Below, one piece after another: positions 37,681-50,340 of a DNA stretch of 64,000 nt. The stretch covers positions 28,047,001 to 28,111,000 of the forward strand of contig NC_083383.1 of NCBI RefSeq assembly GCF_031755915.1, in the 5' to 3' direction. Source of the stretch: Ziziphus jujuba (lineage: Eukaryota; Streptophyta; Magnoliopsida; Rosales; Rhamnaceae). Position numbers and translations under genes: made by a program. The notes below the pieces were generated by a model that was not told the origin of the DNA, made no database searches, and saw nothing but the letters and a program-made list of their open reading frames with translations. Positions within the stretch are counted from its first letter, which is position 1. Each line of letters begins with the position of its first letter.

Positions 37681-38110
37681 TGTTGAAAGAAAAATTATCC
37701 ATTGCACCTTTACTAGTTTTGCCTAATTTTGATAAAAAAAAAATTTAAATTGAATGTGATGCTTAGGGTGTAGGTATTGGAGCTATTTTAATGCAAGGAG
37801 GAAGACCCATAGCCTACTTTAGTGAGAAATTAAATGAAGCTGCATTAAACTACCCGCCTATGACAAAGAGAAGTTTGCTTTGGTGAGAGCTTCGGAAACG
37901 TGACAGCACTATTTAATGCCAAAGGAGTTTGTGATTCATACAAATCATGAATCTTTGAAGCACATCAAAGGTCAAGGGAAGGTCAACCGAAGGCATGCTA
38001 AATGGATTGAGTTCATTGGAATTTTTCCTTATGTCATTCACTACAAAAAGGTAAGGAAAATGTCGTCGCCAATGCATTATCGCAAAGGTATGTACTCTTT
38101 TCTACCTTAA
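37681..38110 (+). pseudogene. RNase H region of the G1 gypsy element
   Basis: The word GVGIGAILMQGGRPIAYFSE (about 37770-37825), following a mutated CDA segment with an in-frame stop, is the start of the gypsy RNase H domain. The end lies near [16 protein letters not shown] (37930-37980). Stops and frameshifts separate the pieces. Confidence 0.8.
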
Positions 38111-38149
38111 ATGCTAGATTGCTTAGATTTGAACAATTAAAAGAACTTT

Positions 38150-39345
38150 ATGAGCATGATAGTGACTTTGGAGAAATATTTAGGACCTGTACAAAACATG
38201 GTTTTAATAAACTTTACATCTTTGAGAGGGTATTTGTTTAGGAAAAATAAATTTTGTGTGCTTAATTGTAGCATTAGGGAATTGTTAGTGAGGGAAGGTC
38301 ATGGTGGTGGTTTAATGGGCCATTTTGGTGTTTTAAAAACTTTATCCTTGTTGCAAGAATATTTTTATTGGCCTAACATGAAGAGAGATGTGGAGAAAAT
38401 ATCTGAAAGATGCTTGAATAGCCAAAAAGCCAAGTCTAAATTGAAGCCACATGGTTTCTATCATCCTTTGTCGATTTCTACTTTTTCTTGGGTAGACTTG
38501 TCTATGAATTTTATTCTTGATTTACCTAGATCAGTGATAGGTAAGGATTCAAATTTTGTTGTTGTGGATAGATTTTTTAAGATAGCACATTTTATTGCAT
38601 GTAATAAAATTGATGATGCATATAATCTTGCAAACTTATTCTTTAAGGAAATTGTGAGGTTGCATGGTATGCCTAGATTGTTTCGGATAGGGATGCTAAG
38701 TTCTTGAGTATTTTTGGAAAACTTTGTGGGCTAAGTTAGGAACTAAACTTTTATTTTCAACTACTTGTAATCCACAAACTGATGGACAAACTGAAGTAGT
38801 GAATAGGACTTTGTTTGCAGTGTTACGAGCTTTAATTAGTAGAAATTTAAGAACATGGGAATAATGTTTGCCACATGTTGAATTTGCTTATAATACATCT
38901 TTGCATTCAGCTACTAAATATACACCATTTGATATTGTTTATGGTTTTAATCCTTTGACTCCATTAGATTTAGTACCTTTATCTTTAAGTGAACGTGCTA
39001 ATCTAAATGGAAAAAAAAAAGAGGTGATTTTATGAAGCAAATTCATGAAAAGACTAAGGCAAATATTGAGAGGAGGACCAAGCAATATGCAAGGAATGCT
39101 AATTAAGGCCGAAAATAGATTTTTTTTGAACTTGGAGATTGGATTTGATTGCACTTAAGGAAGGAGTGGTTTTCTTAGCAAAGAAAGTCGAAGCTTATGC
39201 CGCGTGGCATTGGATCCTTTCAAGTTTTTGAGCGGATTAATGAAAATGCTTACAAACTTGACTTACCGGGTAAGTATAATATTAGTGCTAATTTAATGTT
39301 GCTGACTTAATTTTGATTTGAGGGAAAATGCTTTTCAAGAGGAGG
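38150..39345 (+). pseudogene. Integrase region of the G1 gypsy element
   Basis: The zinc-binding N-terminus is recognisable (GHGGGLMGHFGVLKTL, then RCLNSQKAK where the second Cys of CxxC is lost). The core follows (WVDLSMNFILDLPRS with the first catalytic Asp, about 38490-38535). Later frames contain [15 protein letters not shown] at about 38770-38810 and the C-terminal domain IGSFQVFERINENAYKLDLP at 39208-39265. The tail after the purine tract continues into the 3' LTR. Confidence 0.88.
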
Positions 39346-39349
39346 GGAA

Positions 39350-40482
39350 TGATGAGAATCTGCCCGTGCCTGCACAACCGACTATCTGCTGGGGTGCTGA
39401 TCCAATACGGATGAAGTCTGGGCTGATCACTAATGCTCAAGCCAATATATTTAAGGAAAAACTGGATTCCTTTTTACATGAATTTATCAATTCTCAAAAG
39501 GGCTTGTCCATACTCGAAGATACAAAGCCTGTTTTAAGCATTTAAGTGGTGAAGGTTAATACAGACCTGGGGAGTAGTTTTCGGGCAAATATGGACTTCG
39601 GATAGCATAGAATGGATCCAAAACTTCATGGATTTAATGAATATCATTAAGAGGTCATGGAATCAAGCCAAGGTAGAATCAAAGCAACCACATTTGGCAT
39701 TTGCACATAGAGGGAATAGTTGGCCGATTTTGCTATATTTGTTGTTGGTTTTACTGTATTTTGCTGATTTGATATTTTCTCTTTATTCCAAGCAAGAGAA
39801 ACATGTGGGACTCATAAATAATCATATTTGGCATCCTACATGGCATATGGGAGCTAATTTGGAGCCTTTGCAAGCTGGAATTTGGTCAAAAATAGCTTAG
39901 TGGTCAAACTAGTCAACTAGTTTCCTCATTTAATTTTGACTTTTTGTTTTAGGAAATTAGTCTTTTATTTGGTTTCTATTTATATATTTGCTGGAAAAAT
40001 CAACTTAGGAAAGTTATTATTTTATTATTTTCTTTGTAAATTAATTAATTTCTAATTCAAAATAAAGGAATTAATTAATCAAAATTAGAATTAGGAAAGG
40101 AATGGAATTTCGGCCACATTAGAAAATTGACATTGTATGGTCGATTTTCTCTTAGATTTTTAGGGGTTATTGCTTTGTGATTTTAACCTATTTAAGGGTT
40201 ATTTTTCAATGAGAATGCACCTTCAATATTATTCAAAAAATTAATTGTCAGGTAGAATTTTCTTAGTTCTCTTTGAAAACCTAAAATACCATTAGAGAGT
40301 GAGTGTTTTAGTTTTGACTTATCAATAGGGCTTCCATAACCTATTATTGCATTTTCTTTATAGTAAGGTTTGTACTCACAGGTTGGTTAGGAGTTAAGGT
40401 TTTTCCATAAGAACTTGAACTTAATTCAGATCTGGGCTAATATAATACGGGTTTAAGCGTGAATCGACCTAGGTTCGTATCA
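39350..40482 (+). repeat. 3' LTR of the G1 gypsy element
   Basis: Begins TGATGAGAATCTGCCCGTGC directly after a purine tract and ends GGTTCGTATCA. The frame at 39318-39545 carries the pol tail (QPTICWGADPIRMK and the AQANIFKEKLDSF segment), overlapping the LTR. Confidence 0.92.
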
Positions 40483-40485
40483 GGA

Positions 40486-40770
40486 CGGCACCTCCAAGTA
40501 GAGAAGAACAAAAAAGGGAGAGAGTGGGTCCCCTTATCTTAGGCCCTAGGATGGATGGATGGTGCCCAGGATGCTGTTGTCTAATAGGAGGCCATATGAT
40601 ACAAAGCTTAGGTAGTTGAGAATGAGGAGGCGGAACTTAGCCTAGAAGCTCCAAACTTCTACAACTCTAGTCATAAAGCTCCATTCTATTATATCTTAGC
40701 TTTCTTGAAATTAAAAAAAAAAAAAGGGGAAAAAGAAAAGCCTTTCTTGATGTCAATCTTTAGTTTATTT
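40486..40770 (-). pseudogene. LINE fragment: reverse transcriptase palm
   Basis: On the minus strand, a degenerate frame includes KIDIKKAYD-, EWSFM- and THSLPFLF-type words in the order of the L1 LINE reverse transcriptase (first catalytic Asp block, then the GDPLSP block). A poly-A tract and frameshifts interrupt it. It abuts the 3' end of the G1 gypsy element directly. It could belong to the same LINE as the RNase H fragment at 28.1-28.5 kb. Confidence 0.55.
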
Positions 40771-41224
40771 TTAGGATTCTTACCGGCACTATGATTTGTT
40801 AAAATTCCACTTCGGTGTGTATTAGTTTAGTTTTATTATTTTGAGGGTAGTATAGATAATAAAAAATTCGGCATCATTAGAACTACACAAATAATAATAA
40901 TAATAATAAACAATTTAGGAATTACTAATGAATCGATGGAGCTCCATATTAAGTGGTGCCAAATTGCCTCGAATTTGGTAATGATGAGAAAAACCATTCG
41001 AGATGGGGGATGTGGATTAATTAAATAGAATTTGGCCAAATACCCAATTCTCTATCTCAATGGGACCTACGAATAAATTTTTTTTAAAAAAAAATCAAAT
41101 GAAAAAGGGAAAATTACAAAATGCCCTCTCATATTTTCATCAAAGTTTCAAACCTATTTTTTTATTTCTTTTTTTTTTTAAAAAAAAAAAAGCAATTTTC
41201 CCTCTAAAATTTTGCATACGTGGT
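40771..41224. other. AT-rich spacer
   Basis: Contains an AAT/ATT microsatellite (about 40886-40908) and poly-T/A tracts; no gene. Confidence 0.4.
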
Positions 41225-41455
41225 AATGAATCATGGTTTGAAAGTTATAAGCTATGGTATGTGAAATTTAAGCATCAATAGTTTATCAAAATCCAAAATT
41301 AGTGCTAGTTTTTTGTCATCATAGGTAATCTTAGAGTTGTAGAAGTTACTTCAGGATATTTGGTATGCATTAATGTCTTTAGTTTAATTTTTGGACTCTA
41401 AAAAATATTTTATTATATTTTAGATGCCCATAATGTGCTTGGAAGTGACGATATA
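41225..41455 (+). mobile_element. Fragment D of the long-LTR family
   Basis: The sequence TTCAGGATATTTGGTATGCA, followed by AATGTCTTTAGTTTA and AAATATTTTATTATAT, parallels the interior of element B around 30055-30130. It is truncated on both sides. It abuts the end of the older minus-strand gypsy fragment. Confidence 0.5.
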
Positions 41456-41740
41456 ACATTAGTGATAACTAAAATTGGTCAATTATTGGCCTTAACCATC
41501 TTTACTTCTTCACCATTCCAAAAAAGGATGACCTAATGAAATGATGATGGAAATTATAGACTGGCATGGATCTAGTCTTTATTGAGTAGCACATTACAGG
41601 TCAAATTTGATTCCACTACAAAAAATGCAACCATAGTGGTCTTGCTTCCCACTTTAAGTTCTACAAATAGGATCTCCTTTGTCCCCGTGAGTCCTCCAAG
41701 AAAGTTTTTCACCATCATTTCTGATGGGATTAGATTCTTT

Positions 41741-43424
41741 TGATGGACAATTTCCACAAGTATACAGGTCATATCAAGTAATAGAGTGATGAGAGAGTAT
41801 CGTTCCCACGAGTATTGGTTTAATATTTAACAAATTAACAAAATTTTGATTAATTGTTTTTATCTAGGCACATAATTAAAATAAAGCAATTGAAATTGAA
41901 AACCAAAAAAGAAATCAAACAATGAAATTGTAAACTAAACCTAAATGAATGACAAGAGAAAATAAATCCAGTCACAAACACACAATTCAACAACCTAAAA
42001 TCAAATTACAATGAACTAAAAACTTAGGATTTTGATGCACCCCCTATCCTTCCTATATTTGACTAATTAGGTTGACAAAATACCAAATTTTATTCCATTT
42101 CTAGCCTAGAGAAAATTTAATCTATTTGTTTTTTTCAAAGTAAAAATAGAATCTATGAGTTCTTAACAAAAATTAGAAATTCTTTGCCAAAATTCCTAAG
42201 TCCTTATGCCTTAAACCCCATTTTTTGTGGCTACCCAATTCATAATTAGATTCTCCAATATTAATTAAAGCCTAGGTTGTGTCAACCTAATGACAAATTC
42301 ACCAAATTAAACCTTCCTAAGTTTAAAATAATAAATCTACCCAATACCCAAGCAAATTCTTAAATGCAAGAGTATATTGAACAAGAAATATAAGATTCAC
42401 ACAAGAAAATTGGATAAAAAACAAAATAAAAATCAACCCATTAATTAAATATTATCCAAGCAGAGATTCATCAAAATCCTAGATAGAAATTTAGCTGCAC
42501 ATATTCATAGTAAATACTATAATAAAATTCAAGGAAAAATCCATAAAAGAAGACATAATATTTAATAATTAACAATAAACCCAATACAAAATAGAGAATA
42601 AGAGATGAAAGAGAACAAAAAAAAAAAAAAAAAAAAAAACTAATTTAGTTGAAGAATCTTGATGCTTCAATGTCTTGAAAAGCTTCAATCCAAGCTTTCT
42701 CTCTTTAGTTCTTCTTCTTCTCTCTCTAAAATCTTTCTTGATATTTATGCATCTTATTTCCTCCTCTCTTCAAAGTTGGCTCATTTCTTCCTTAAATCCT
42801 AGCCAAGAATGAAGGTCCACCCTTCTTTTTTATCCAAAATCATTCCCCATTTGACACCTCATCATCCATTTTCTTATGCTCACAAAATAAAAAATACTAA
42901 AATATGTTGATGCATGGAGCTTAAGGGTACATGCCATTTTGGTGTAACTCAATGCCACTCTCTCTGTGAAATAAGCTGATGGTGAACTTAGGTTTGGAAG
43001 GCTTGAATACGCCCATCTTGTTATAAAGCTTGTAGCGTGGACCATGGCTTGGAGCTTTGCATGGAGGGTGGCATGGAGAATGGTTTGGTGTGGAGCTTGG
43101 CGTATAGAGTGGCATGCAGGGTGATTTGGCGTGGAGTGAGGCCTTTTAGCATGGAGCTTGGTGTGGAGCTTGGTATGGACTGAGGTTCACCTCAAGATGG
43201 CCTGGAGTAAAGGGTACACGCTATCTTGGCCTGGAGCCTTCCTATGTTTGCCAAAATTTTCTTCAAATTTGATCTTTACTTCAATAACAAGCCATTAACT
43301 CCAATCTAAAGCTCCCCTTCAAAATTTTCCCCAAAAACCATTTGAAATAAAATAAAGTTTCAGTTTTTAAGCCACTAATCAATCATTAAGGGTCAAATAA
43401 GTGAGTAAAAATCTCAGTTATCAC
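41741..43424. mobile_element. Nested non-autonomous element inside the gypsy protease (1.68 kb)
   Basis: The left end TGATGGACAATTTCCACAAG is followed by AGTATCGTTCCCACGAGTAT, a wording seen in a common plant repeat. The right end is AATCTCAGTTATCAC. CTTT is present on both outer sides (41737-41740 and 43425-43428). The gypsy protease frame reads through if the element and one CTTT copy are disregarded, which supports these borders. It contains a poly-A tract (about 42618-42639) and a local repeat of GGCATGGAG/GGTGTGGAG words at 43040-43180. No coding domain is recognised. Confidence 0.65.
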
Positions 43425-43959
43425 CTTTTCATGTTTATCTAACTTTTTAAGCATAAAATTAAGTAGAATGTTGATGGTAGCTCTATTGACTCTCAAGACC
43501 CTATTCATTGAGACTCCATCAGAACGTGCTTGAAAATAAAACAGCTTAAGGTGTGTAGACACCTCGCCAGTTGGCTTTACAAAGATAATCTTCTTTGATC
43601 ATTTTTGGCTTCTTTTAGAGTTAAATTTTTTTTCAAGATGTTCGATGAGCTTGAGTTTAATGCCACATCCTTAAGAACATTTCCTTGCATAATTGGTTAT
43701 GCTTCAATTAAAAGAAGTTAAACACATACCATTTTGCAGTTCATTACTTCTAAATATCTAAACCTTATTATCAACTTCTAATTTGTTAAAGTAATAATTA
43801 AGTTATCTTCCGTCATACTCTCATTCCTAATATCCTCATCTAAACTTTTAGCTCCAGCTATGCTTGTTTGGAAATTCTCCACAAGCCAAACTTCAGACAG
43901 CTCTCTCTTACACACATCTACCTCTTACTCTAATGGATTCGAATTGTTATTGATATTGT

Positions 43960-45276
43960 CTAATTGCTTCCCTTGGACAACTTCCTTATAAAGTACTTTT
44001 TCAACTTGTCTTTGGGTTGTTATTGCCTTCGCAATCTTCACTTTTGGTTGTGAGTCAATCTCTCATATAACCTAGTATGCAAGTTATACCAATGACCAAG
44101 CTAAGTATTCAGTGGCCTTATCATTCTTGGTCTTTCCTAGTTGCAAATAACTACCAATTTAGTAACCATGTGTTTCTCAATCTTTTGAGATATCATTCTC
44201 CTATGATCACCTCAAGATTTAGTAATATGTAATTTAGACTCATCCTTTTAATTTTGTTGGGTTGATTGAAGTTGAATAGTATTTGGTCCAAATCTGTCAA
44301 AAATAGAATTTTGATGTTCTCTTGGTGAATGAGGATTGTGGTTTTTAGGAGAAGATATATAAACTTATTTTCCTTTACGTGAAATTAGTTGGATTCAACT
44401 TTTTATTTCTCCATCTTAGGCCACTTTCCAACCTCTATCTCATGTTTACAAATAGAACACAACTGCTTCATATTTGGTATAATTTCTACATTTTCACAGC
44501 TTGGTTTTGTCTTAAACTTCCTCTCCATTGGCCTTCTTTCCTACCTAGGCTGCATTGTTGTTTAAATTGTTGAATTACTTCCCTTGGATAGCTTTGTTAT
44601 TAAGTTCTTCTTCAATTTGTCTTTATGTTGTTGTTGCGTTTGCAGTCTACACTTTTTGGCTATGAGACAATCTTTCGTATAATGTGGTATGCACGTTATA
44701 CAAATGACCAAGCTAAGTATTTAGTGGTTTGTCATCCTTGGTTTTTCCAAGTTGCAAACAATAATCAATTTGGTAACCATGTTTTTCTCAATCTTTAGAG
44801 ATACTACTCTACTGTGATCACCTCGAGATCTAGTAATTTGTAATTTAGGCTCATCCCTTTAGTTTTGTTGGCTTGGCCAAAGTTGATTAACATTTAGTCC
44901 AAATCCATCAAAAATAGAATTTTGATGTTCTCTAGGTGAATGGGGATTGTAGTTTTCAATAGGAGATATGTAAATGTATTTTCCTTTACTTGTAATTAGC
45001 TAAGTTCCATTGTAATGATCCATTCCTAGAAAACACCTCGAATTTGAATTTTTCAAAATCTTTCGAGATACTATTCTACTGTGATCAGCTCAAAATTTAG
45101 TAATATGTAATTTAGGCTCATCCTTTCAATTTTTATGGCTTGGTCAAGTTGAGTAACATTTGGTCCACATATGTTAAAGATAGAATTTTGATATTCTCTA
45201 GGTGAATGGGGATTGTCGTTTTCAAAAGGAGATGTGTAAACTTATTTTCCTCTACCTATAATTAGCTAAGTTCCAT
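43960..45276 (-). repeat. Tandemly repeated gypsy gag segment, three partial units
   Basis: Unit 1 (about 43960-44570) and unit 2 (about 44576-45055) have a 610-bp offset (CCCTTGGA at 43971 and 44581). A third partial unit starts near 45056 (ACTGTGATCA at 44811 and 45078). Unit 2 ends with about 45 bp of the start of element C (TGTAATGATCCATTCCTAGA), so the last duplication happened after element C inserted. Confidence 0.75.
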
Positions 45277-47356
45277 TGTCACGACCCGTTTCGAGAAAAC
45301 ACTTTAAATTGGAATTTTTGAGTGGTATAATCAAGGTTGATCAAGTTTAACTTTTATTAAATGAAAATTTTCTTTGACTCTTGGATCACTCTATAATGCT
45401 CGTAGATATGAGTTCATGAATATGTAAAACCTCAAAATCGGAGCTACAGTTTGAAAGTTATGGTCAAAACAAGTTAATGGTATTTTTGTAATTATAGGAC
45501 ACAAAAATTAGGTTAAATTAGGTCATATTCTTCCTCTCCTCACCCAAAAGTAACAACCACCATTGATCTTTTAAGCTTTTTCTCTCTAGAAACTCGTATT
45601 CTCTTAAACTTTTCTTTACGATATCTCCCCTTCATCTGGTGTTTGACTGAATATCCATTTAAATTATTGGAAAGCTTGCATAACAAGGAACATCTTTGGC
45701 ACTGACTTCTCATCAGAATTTTGTCAGATCTGGTTGGTATCCCATCAAAAAGTTTATGGATTTTACTTTTTGATCTCTGAAATCCGTACACTTTTGGCAA
45801 TAGAAAAAGTCTTTTCACATGTTTTCCACCTTGTAAATTCATTTTTGGCATCCTCCAAGCTTAAAATTGTCTCCACTTTTCTCAACAACAAAATAAAGTT
45901 TCAACAATACTTTATCTTTGAGTTTCCAACAATCTATGGTTGCAACATTAGATTCATTTGAAGGTAGTTTCTTACTCTACATCCCTCAAGCTTTATTTTT
46001 ATATATAGATTTCATATTTTGGTTAAGTTCTGAGAAATTTAAATTGAAGGTTTCAAATCAAATGAGTTTAACCAAATTCAGTCTCCATTGTAGTTTCTAA
46101 TGACTTGACTTGACCATTTTAAGTTTTAAATATTTCATATATACTTTTAAAAAATTTAATTGATTGGAATTATAGAAATAATGAAAAACCCAAATTTCAA
46201 GGTTTATGGATTTCAAGTATTTGGTGGGATTAGACTGTCCAATAATTGATATTAAAATTTTCAAGCTTTTGAGAGTGAATTGGGAAATTTAGAATATACT
46301 TATAAGGATGTATACTTTTGTATATGTTAATCTTATGGAAATATTTTATTATGAGGTTATGGATAATATTGAATAGTTTTATATATATTGCATTATGAAT
46401 TGGATATTGATTTATGGATTATTGTGTACCATACTATACCATGGTTATGAATTTATTAAATTTTGGTTATGTGCGCTTTATTGGTCATCCCTACTTGATC
46501 ACGTGATTCTTGAGGTTAGATAGAAGGTACCAATCTGTGACTCCTTTGCGACATTGAGGGTCATATTGATAGTTTTCCCATCTCATAGTAGGTTACGATA
46601 TCTTAGAACGCTAGATCATTTAGGCATATGATATGTTTAGTATTGGTTATGGTACACAAGAATATTATATGGTATATTGAGATATTTTATATACATGTAA
46701 AGATATGGATTTTATTTGAATTATATTAAATGGACATGTTAATTTACTTATGGAATTATGAAAGCTTTTGATATTAATTATTTTATCTATTGCTATATAA
46801 AATTGTTATATTTGTGAGAATAATTATGGGTTTTGTGAAAAATTATTTTTTCAAAATAAGGAAACTTTCAGAGAGTGAAAATGAAGTCTTGAGAGAAAAG
46901 TTTTTAAAAGGATAATGATTATTTTCTTATTATACATATTGATTATCACTGAGCTTGTCTCATAGCTTTACTTTTAAACTTTTCTCCTATACCTCAGATG
47001 ACAGGTTACATATATCACATCCACACATCTTCATTGTTTTTATGTTATTTTTGTTGTTGATGTATTGTTCTTTTATTTCAACTTTGATGATATTATGTAT
47101 TCTTCTTTCACTAGTTCTGATGTATAAATTATATTGGGCACTTTTGTTATTTTGTATTTATTCATTTATGCTATTTAGATTGCTTTGGTAGATTAATCTA
47201 ATATGTATAACTTTTATATTATAACATTTTATATGTACTGTTGGATTATATCTAAATTACAAGGATGCTTTACCAGATTTTTAATAGAGAATTCATAGAA
47301 CTTCCTTAAATAAGCCACTTTGGGCGTCCAGAAATGACCCTAGAGCAGTCCTGTAA
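45277..47356 (+). mobile_element. Element C: solo LTR of the long-LTR family (2.1 kb)
   Basis: Begins TGTCACGACCCGTTTCGAG and ends AGAGCAGTCCTGTAA, with a perfect 5-bp target duplication TCCAT at 45272-45276 and 47357-47361. The host sequence on both sides is continuous with the uninterrupted unit at 44390-44430 (ATTTCTCCATCTTAGGCCAC against TTTATCCATCTTAGGCCAC). Its open frames (45540-45851, 46955-47191) show no domains. Confidence 0.85.
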
Positions 47357-48970
47357 TCCATCTTTTGTTTTATCCATCTTAGGCCACTTCCCAAAATCTA
47401 TCTCAAGTTTACATCGAGTACATAACTATTTTAAAACTAGTATAGTTTATTCCTTTACACAGCTTGATTGTGACTCAAACTTCCTCTTTGTTGGAATTCT
47501 TTCCTACTTAGACTAGTGAGAACTTATGTTGTCCTAGGATGCACCAACTTAGAAATGTCAACTTTGGTTATATTTACTCTAACCTCAAAAATGGATTGTT
47601 ATCTACACCAATAATATCTTTGCCTTTGTTTGAAAACTTTGGAGTTTCCTTTTCAATTGGTGTTTCCATGCTATTCCTAAAAGACACATATTGCATTGTA
47701 AAATACGACCAGGTACTGTGCCAATTACCGTAAGGCTGTTTTATTTTCATCTTTTCTATCAATGGAATTACATGTCCTTCAACAACTGAACCCCCTTTTT
47801 AGCTAATAAATGATCGAATATCTAGTCAACCTTCATAATGTCAAAAGAAGTATCCCTAGAATAGTTCTTCCTTAGGTATTCTTCTTTCAAAGTCTCTTCA
47901 AATCTTATTGCACTGGAAACAAGTTTAAATTGGTCTCTAAACTACCCATGCCTCTAAACTTCTTCTTCAACTTATACTTCATATCACTGCAGACTAATTT
48001 AATAACTTTACATTCTGGAATGTCCAAATAACATCTATTGTTAGCCATCTTGAAACATGTAATGTAATTCTTAGCTGATAATCTTTCTTTCTAGTAAAGG
48101 AGACAAACTTCGGCCATTGATACTACAAGCTTAATTCTATAAAATTGTTAATGGAACTTCGGTTCTATCTCTTACGCGGTTTGGATAGAAATTGTGGCAA
48201 GTTAGTATATCATGTGAATGCTGAAACCAATAAAAGAATGATCCAATAACTTGAGTTTCATCGTATCATTTCCTGCAACTCCTCCATATTGCGTACTATA
48301 AAGGCTTATGCTTGATCGTTGATTAGTTCTCTTCTCTTGAGAAAATGATGAAGTTGAAAGATCTAAAGTTCCTTGGATACTCCAATATGTCGATGTCAAT
48401 ATGAATTCATCTTCCTATATGCACGTGAATCAATGCGTTTGTATGCAAGACTAATAGCTTCATGAATCATCTTATCCATAGTCTCATGGTTAATGCTCCA
48501 GCCATTGTTAACTTATTGATTTTGTTAACCTATGAAAAGGTGACTATCAAATGCAGGGTTGTTCCTTTAATGTTGACCTTGTTGTTATTCATTGCCATGT
48601 CTCTAATTTTTAGCATTATGTCTTGTGGCTTATTTGATATTTGTAGCTTGTGGAGGTACATATGATGGATTGGGCCTACCAATAGTAATAGGAGGCAGAA
48701 TAGTAAGTGTATTAGTTGTTTCGGTGCCTTGGCCAGTAGGAAACTTTGTAGCAATAGTAGGTACAATAACAAGTGCAATAGATATGGTAGCAGGTGGAAT
48801 TGAAACATGAGAAGCTAGATTAGCCTATTTGGTTGCATTCACTACAATTTGATTAGCTTAGAACTGTACCTAGAACATGTTCATCATTTGTTGCATGGAT
48901 TTAGTCTGCATTCTTTAAACTAGAAAAGTCATCTCTCAATTGGAACTTACTTAGAATTTATTAAACCTTG

Positions 48971-50177
48971 TGATACAAACCTACATCGACTCCCGCCTAG
49001 ACCCGTATTATATTAGCCCAGATTTCAATTAAGTTCAAGTTCTTATGGAAACCTTAAACCCTAACCAACCTGTAATTAGAAACCTTAGTATAATGAAGAC
49101 ACCACAATAGGTTATGGAAATCCTATTGATAAGTCAAAACTAAAGCACTTGCTCTCTAATGGTGTTTTAGGTGTTCAAAAAGAACAAAGAGAATTCTATC
49201 TCACTATTAATTTTCTAAATATTATTGAAGGTGTGTTCTTCCTAAGAAATAAGCCCTTAAATAGGCTAGAGTCACAAAATGATAAACCCTAGAAACTTTA
49301 GGTAAAACTGGCCACCAAATAGAAAATGAAACATGTTGGCCGAAATTCACCTACTTTCCTAAACTAATTTGGATTAATTAATTCCTTTATTTTGAATTAG
49401 TAATTAATTAATTTACAATGAAAATAATAAAATAATAAATTTCCTAAGTTGATTTGTCCCGAAAATAAATAAATAGAAATCGAATATAAGACTAATTTCC
49501 TAAAACAAAATATCAAAATCAAATTAGGAAACTGGTTGACTAGTTTAACTACTAAGGTATCTTTGATCAATTTCCAGCTTGTTTGAGCTCCAAATCAATT
49601 TCTATATGCCAAGTAGGATGCCAAATACAATTAATAATGATTCTCACATGTTGCCCCTTAATTGGAATAAGTTAAACTTGTTGAACAATAAGAAAAGTCA
49701 ACATCAGCGGCTAAACATCACATTTTAGGCTAAATTGAGATGTTGTCCGTACAAGCTATTTTAGATGCTTTTGATTCTGCCTTGACATGATTCCATGGGC
49801 TCTTGGTGATATCCATTGAATCCAAAAAGTGTTGGATCCATTCATTGCTGCCTGGAGTCCATATTTGCACTAAAAGCTACCCGTAAGGGAATACACCCTG
49901 ATTACATCAGGGCTATTTCTTATCCCCATGTAGGGTAGCTAATAAGTTAGCTATCCGAATCCGTAACGGCTTCCACCATTTGGATGCTTAAAACATACTT
50001 TGTATTTTCGGGTATTGACAATCCCTTTTTTGAAAATTAATTACTTCCTGTATAAAAGCAGTCAGGTTGTCCTTAAATCTCTTGGCTTGAACTTTAGTGA
50101 TTGGTCCGGTCGTCATCCGTATCAGGTCAGCATCCCAATGGGTTGTCGGTTGTGCAGACACGGGCGGATTCTCATCA
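48971..50177 (-). mobile_element. Solo LTR, gypsy family G1, inverted
   Basis: Reverse complement of the G1 LTR. It starts TGATACAAACCTACATCG and ends GGCGGATTCTCATCA, with a perfect 5-bp target duplication CCTTG at 48966-48970 and 50178-50182. A minus-strand frame at 50197-49988 is the pol tail encoded in this LTR (GPITKVQAKRFKDNLTAFIQ). It sits inside the gag of the older gypsy remnant. Confidence 0.93.
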
Positions 50178-50340
50178 CCTTGCAAAAGAGTTTGCATGGG
50201 ATTTGAACATTTCTCAGATAACTACTTGTAATGATGTTTCCATCTCTAAAATCTCAATCACTTCTTTTCTCAAGTCCGCTTTCTCACTAATGCTACTTTC
50301 AACCAAGTTTGAGTTGCTTTCTTTTTTATATCATATGCCT

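Larger units (their letters stand above)
32364..40482 (+). mobile_element. Near full-length, inactivated Ty3/gypsy retrotransposon (family G1, 8.1 kb)
   Basis: Parts in order: 5' LTR 32364-33499; primer-binding site TGGTATCAGAGCC (33502-33514), complementary to the initiator tRNA-Met 3' end; gag; protease; reverse transcriptase; RNase H; integrase; a purine tract AAGAGGAGGGGAA just before 39350; and 3' LTR 39350-40482. The order PR-RT-RH-INT is that of Ty3/gypsy. The reading frame is broken many times by stops and frameshifts, so it is dead. No matching target duplication is seen (TTTTG left, GGACG right), which suggests rearrangement or decay of a flank. Confidence 0.93.
41456..50340 (-). 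pseudogene. Older minus-strand Ty3/gypsy gag-protease remnant, split by nested elements
   Basis: Reading leftward: a gag N-terminus at about 50340-50178 (SSISEKADLRKEVIEI), solo LTR 50177-48971, gag at 48965-47358, solo LTR C 47356-45277, tandemly repeated gag/linker DNA 45276-43960, the start of a protease at about 43540-43424, a nested element 43423-41741, and the rest of the protease at 41740-41572 with its tail to about 41460. At 47762-47574 a frame contains GNWHSTWSYFTMQYVSFRN, matching the KWHNSWSHxTNNCVxFRN block of plant gypsy gag proteins. At 41720-41580 it contains GGLTGTKEILFVELKVGSKT and FFVVESNLTCNVLL, the end of a retropepsin. Many stops are present. No LTR of its own was identified. 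Confidence 0.75.

Noticed and set aside
48530..48810. Overlapping hydrophobic frames on both strands
   Set aside because: They are shadows of the degraded gag region of the older minus-strand gypsy remnant.
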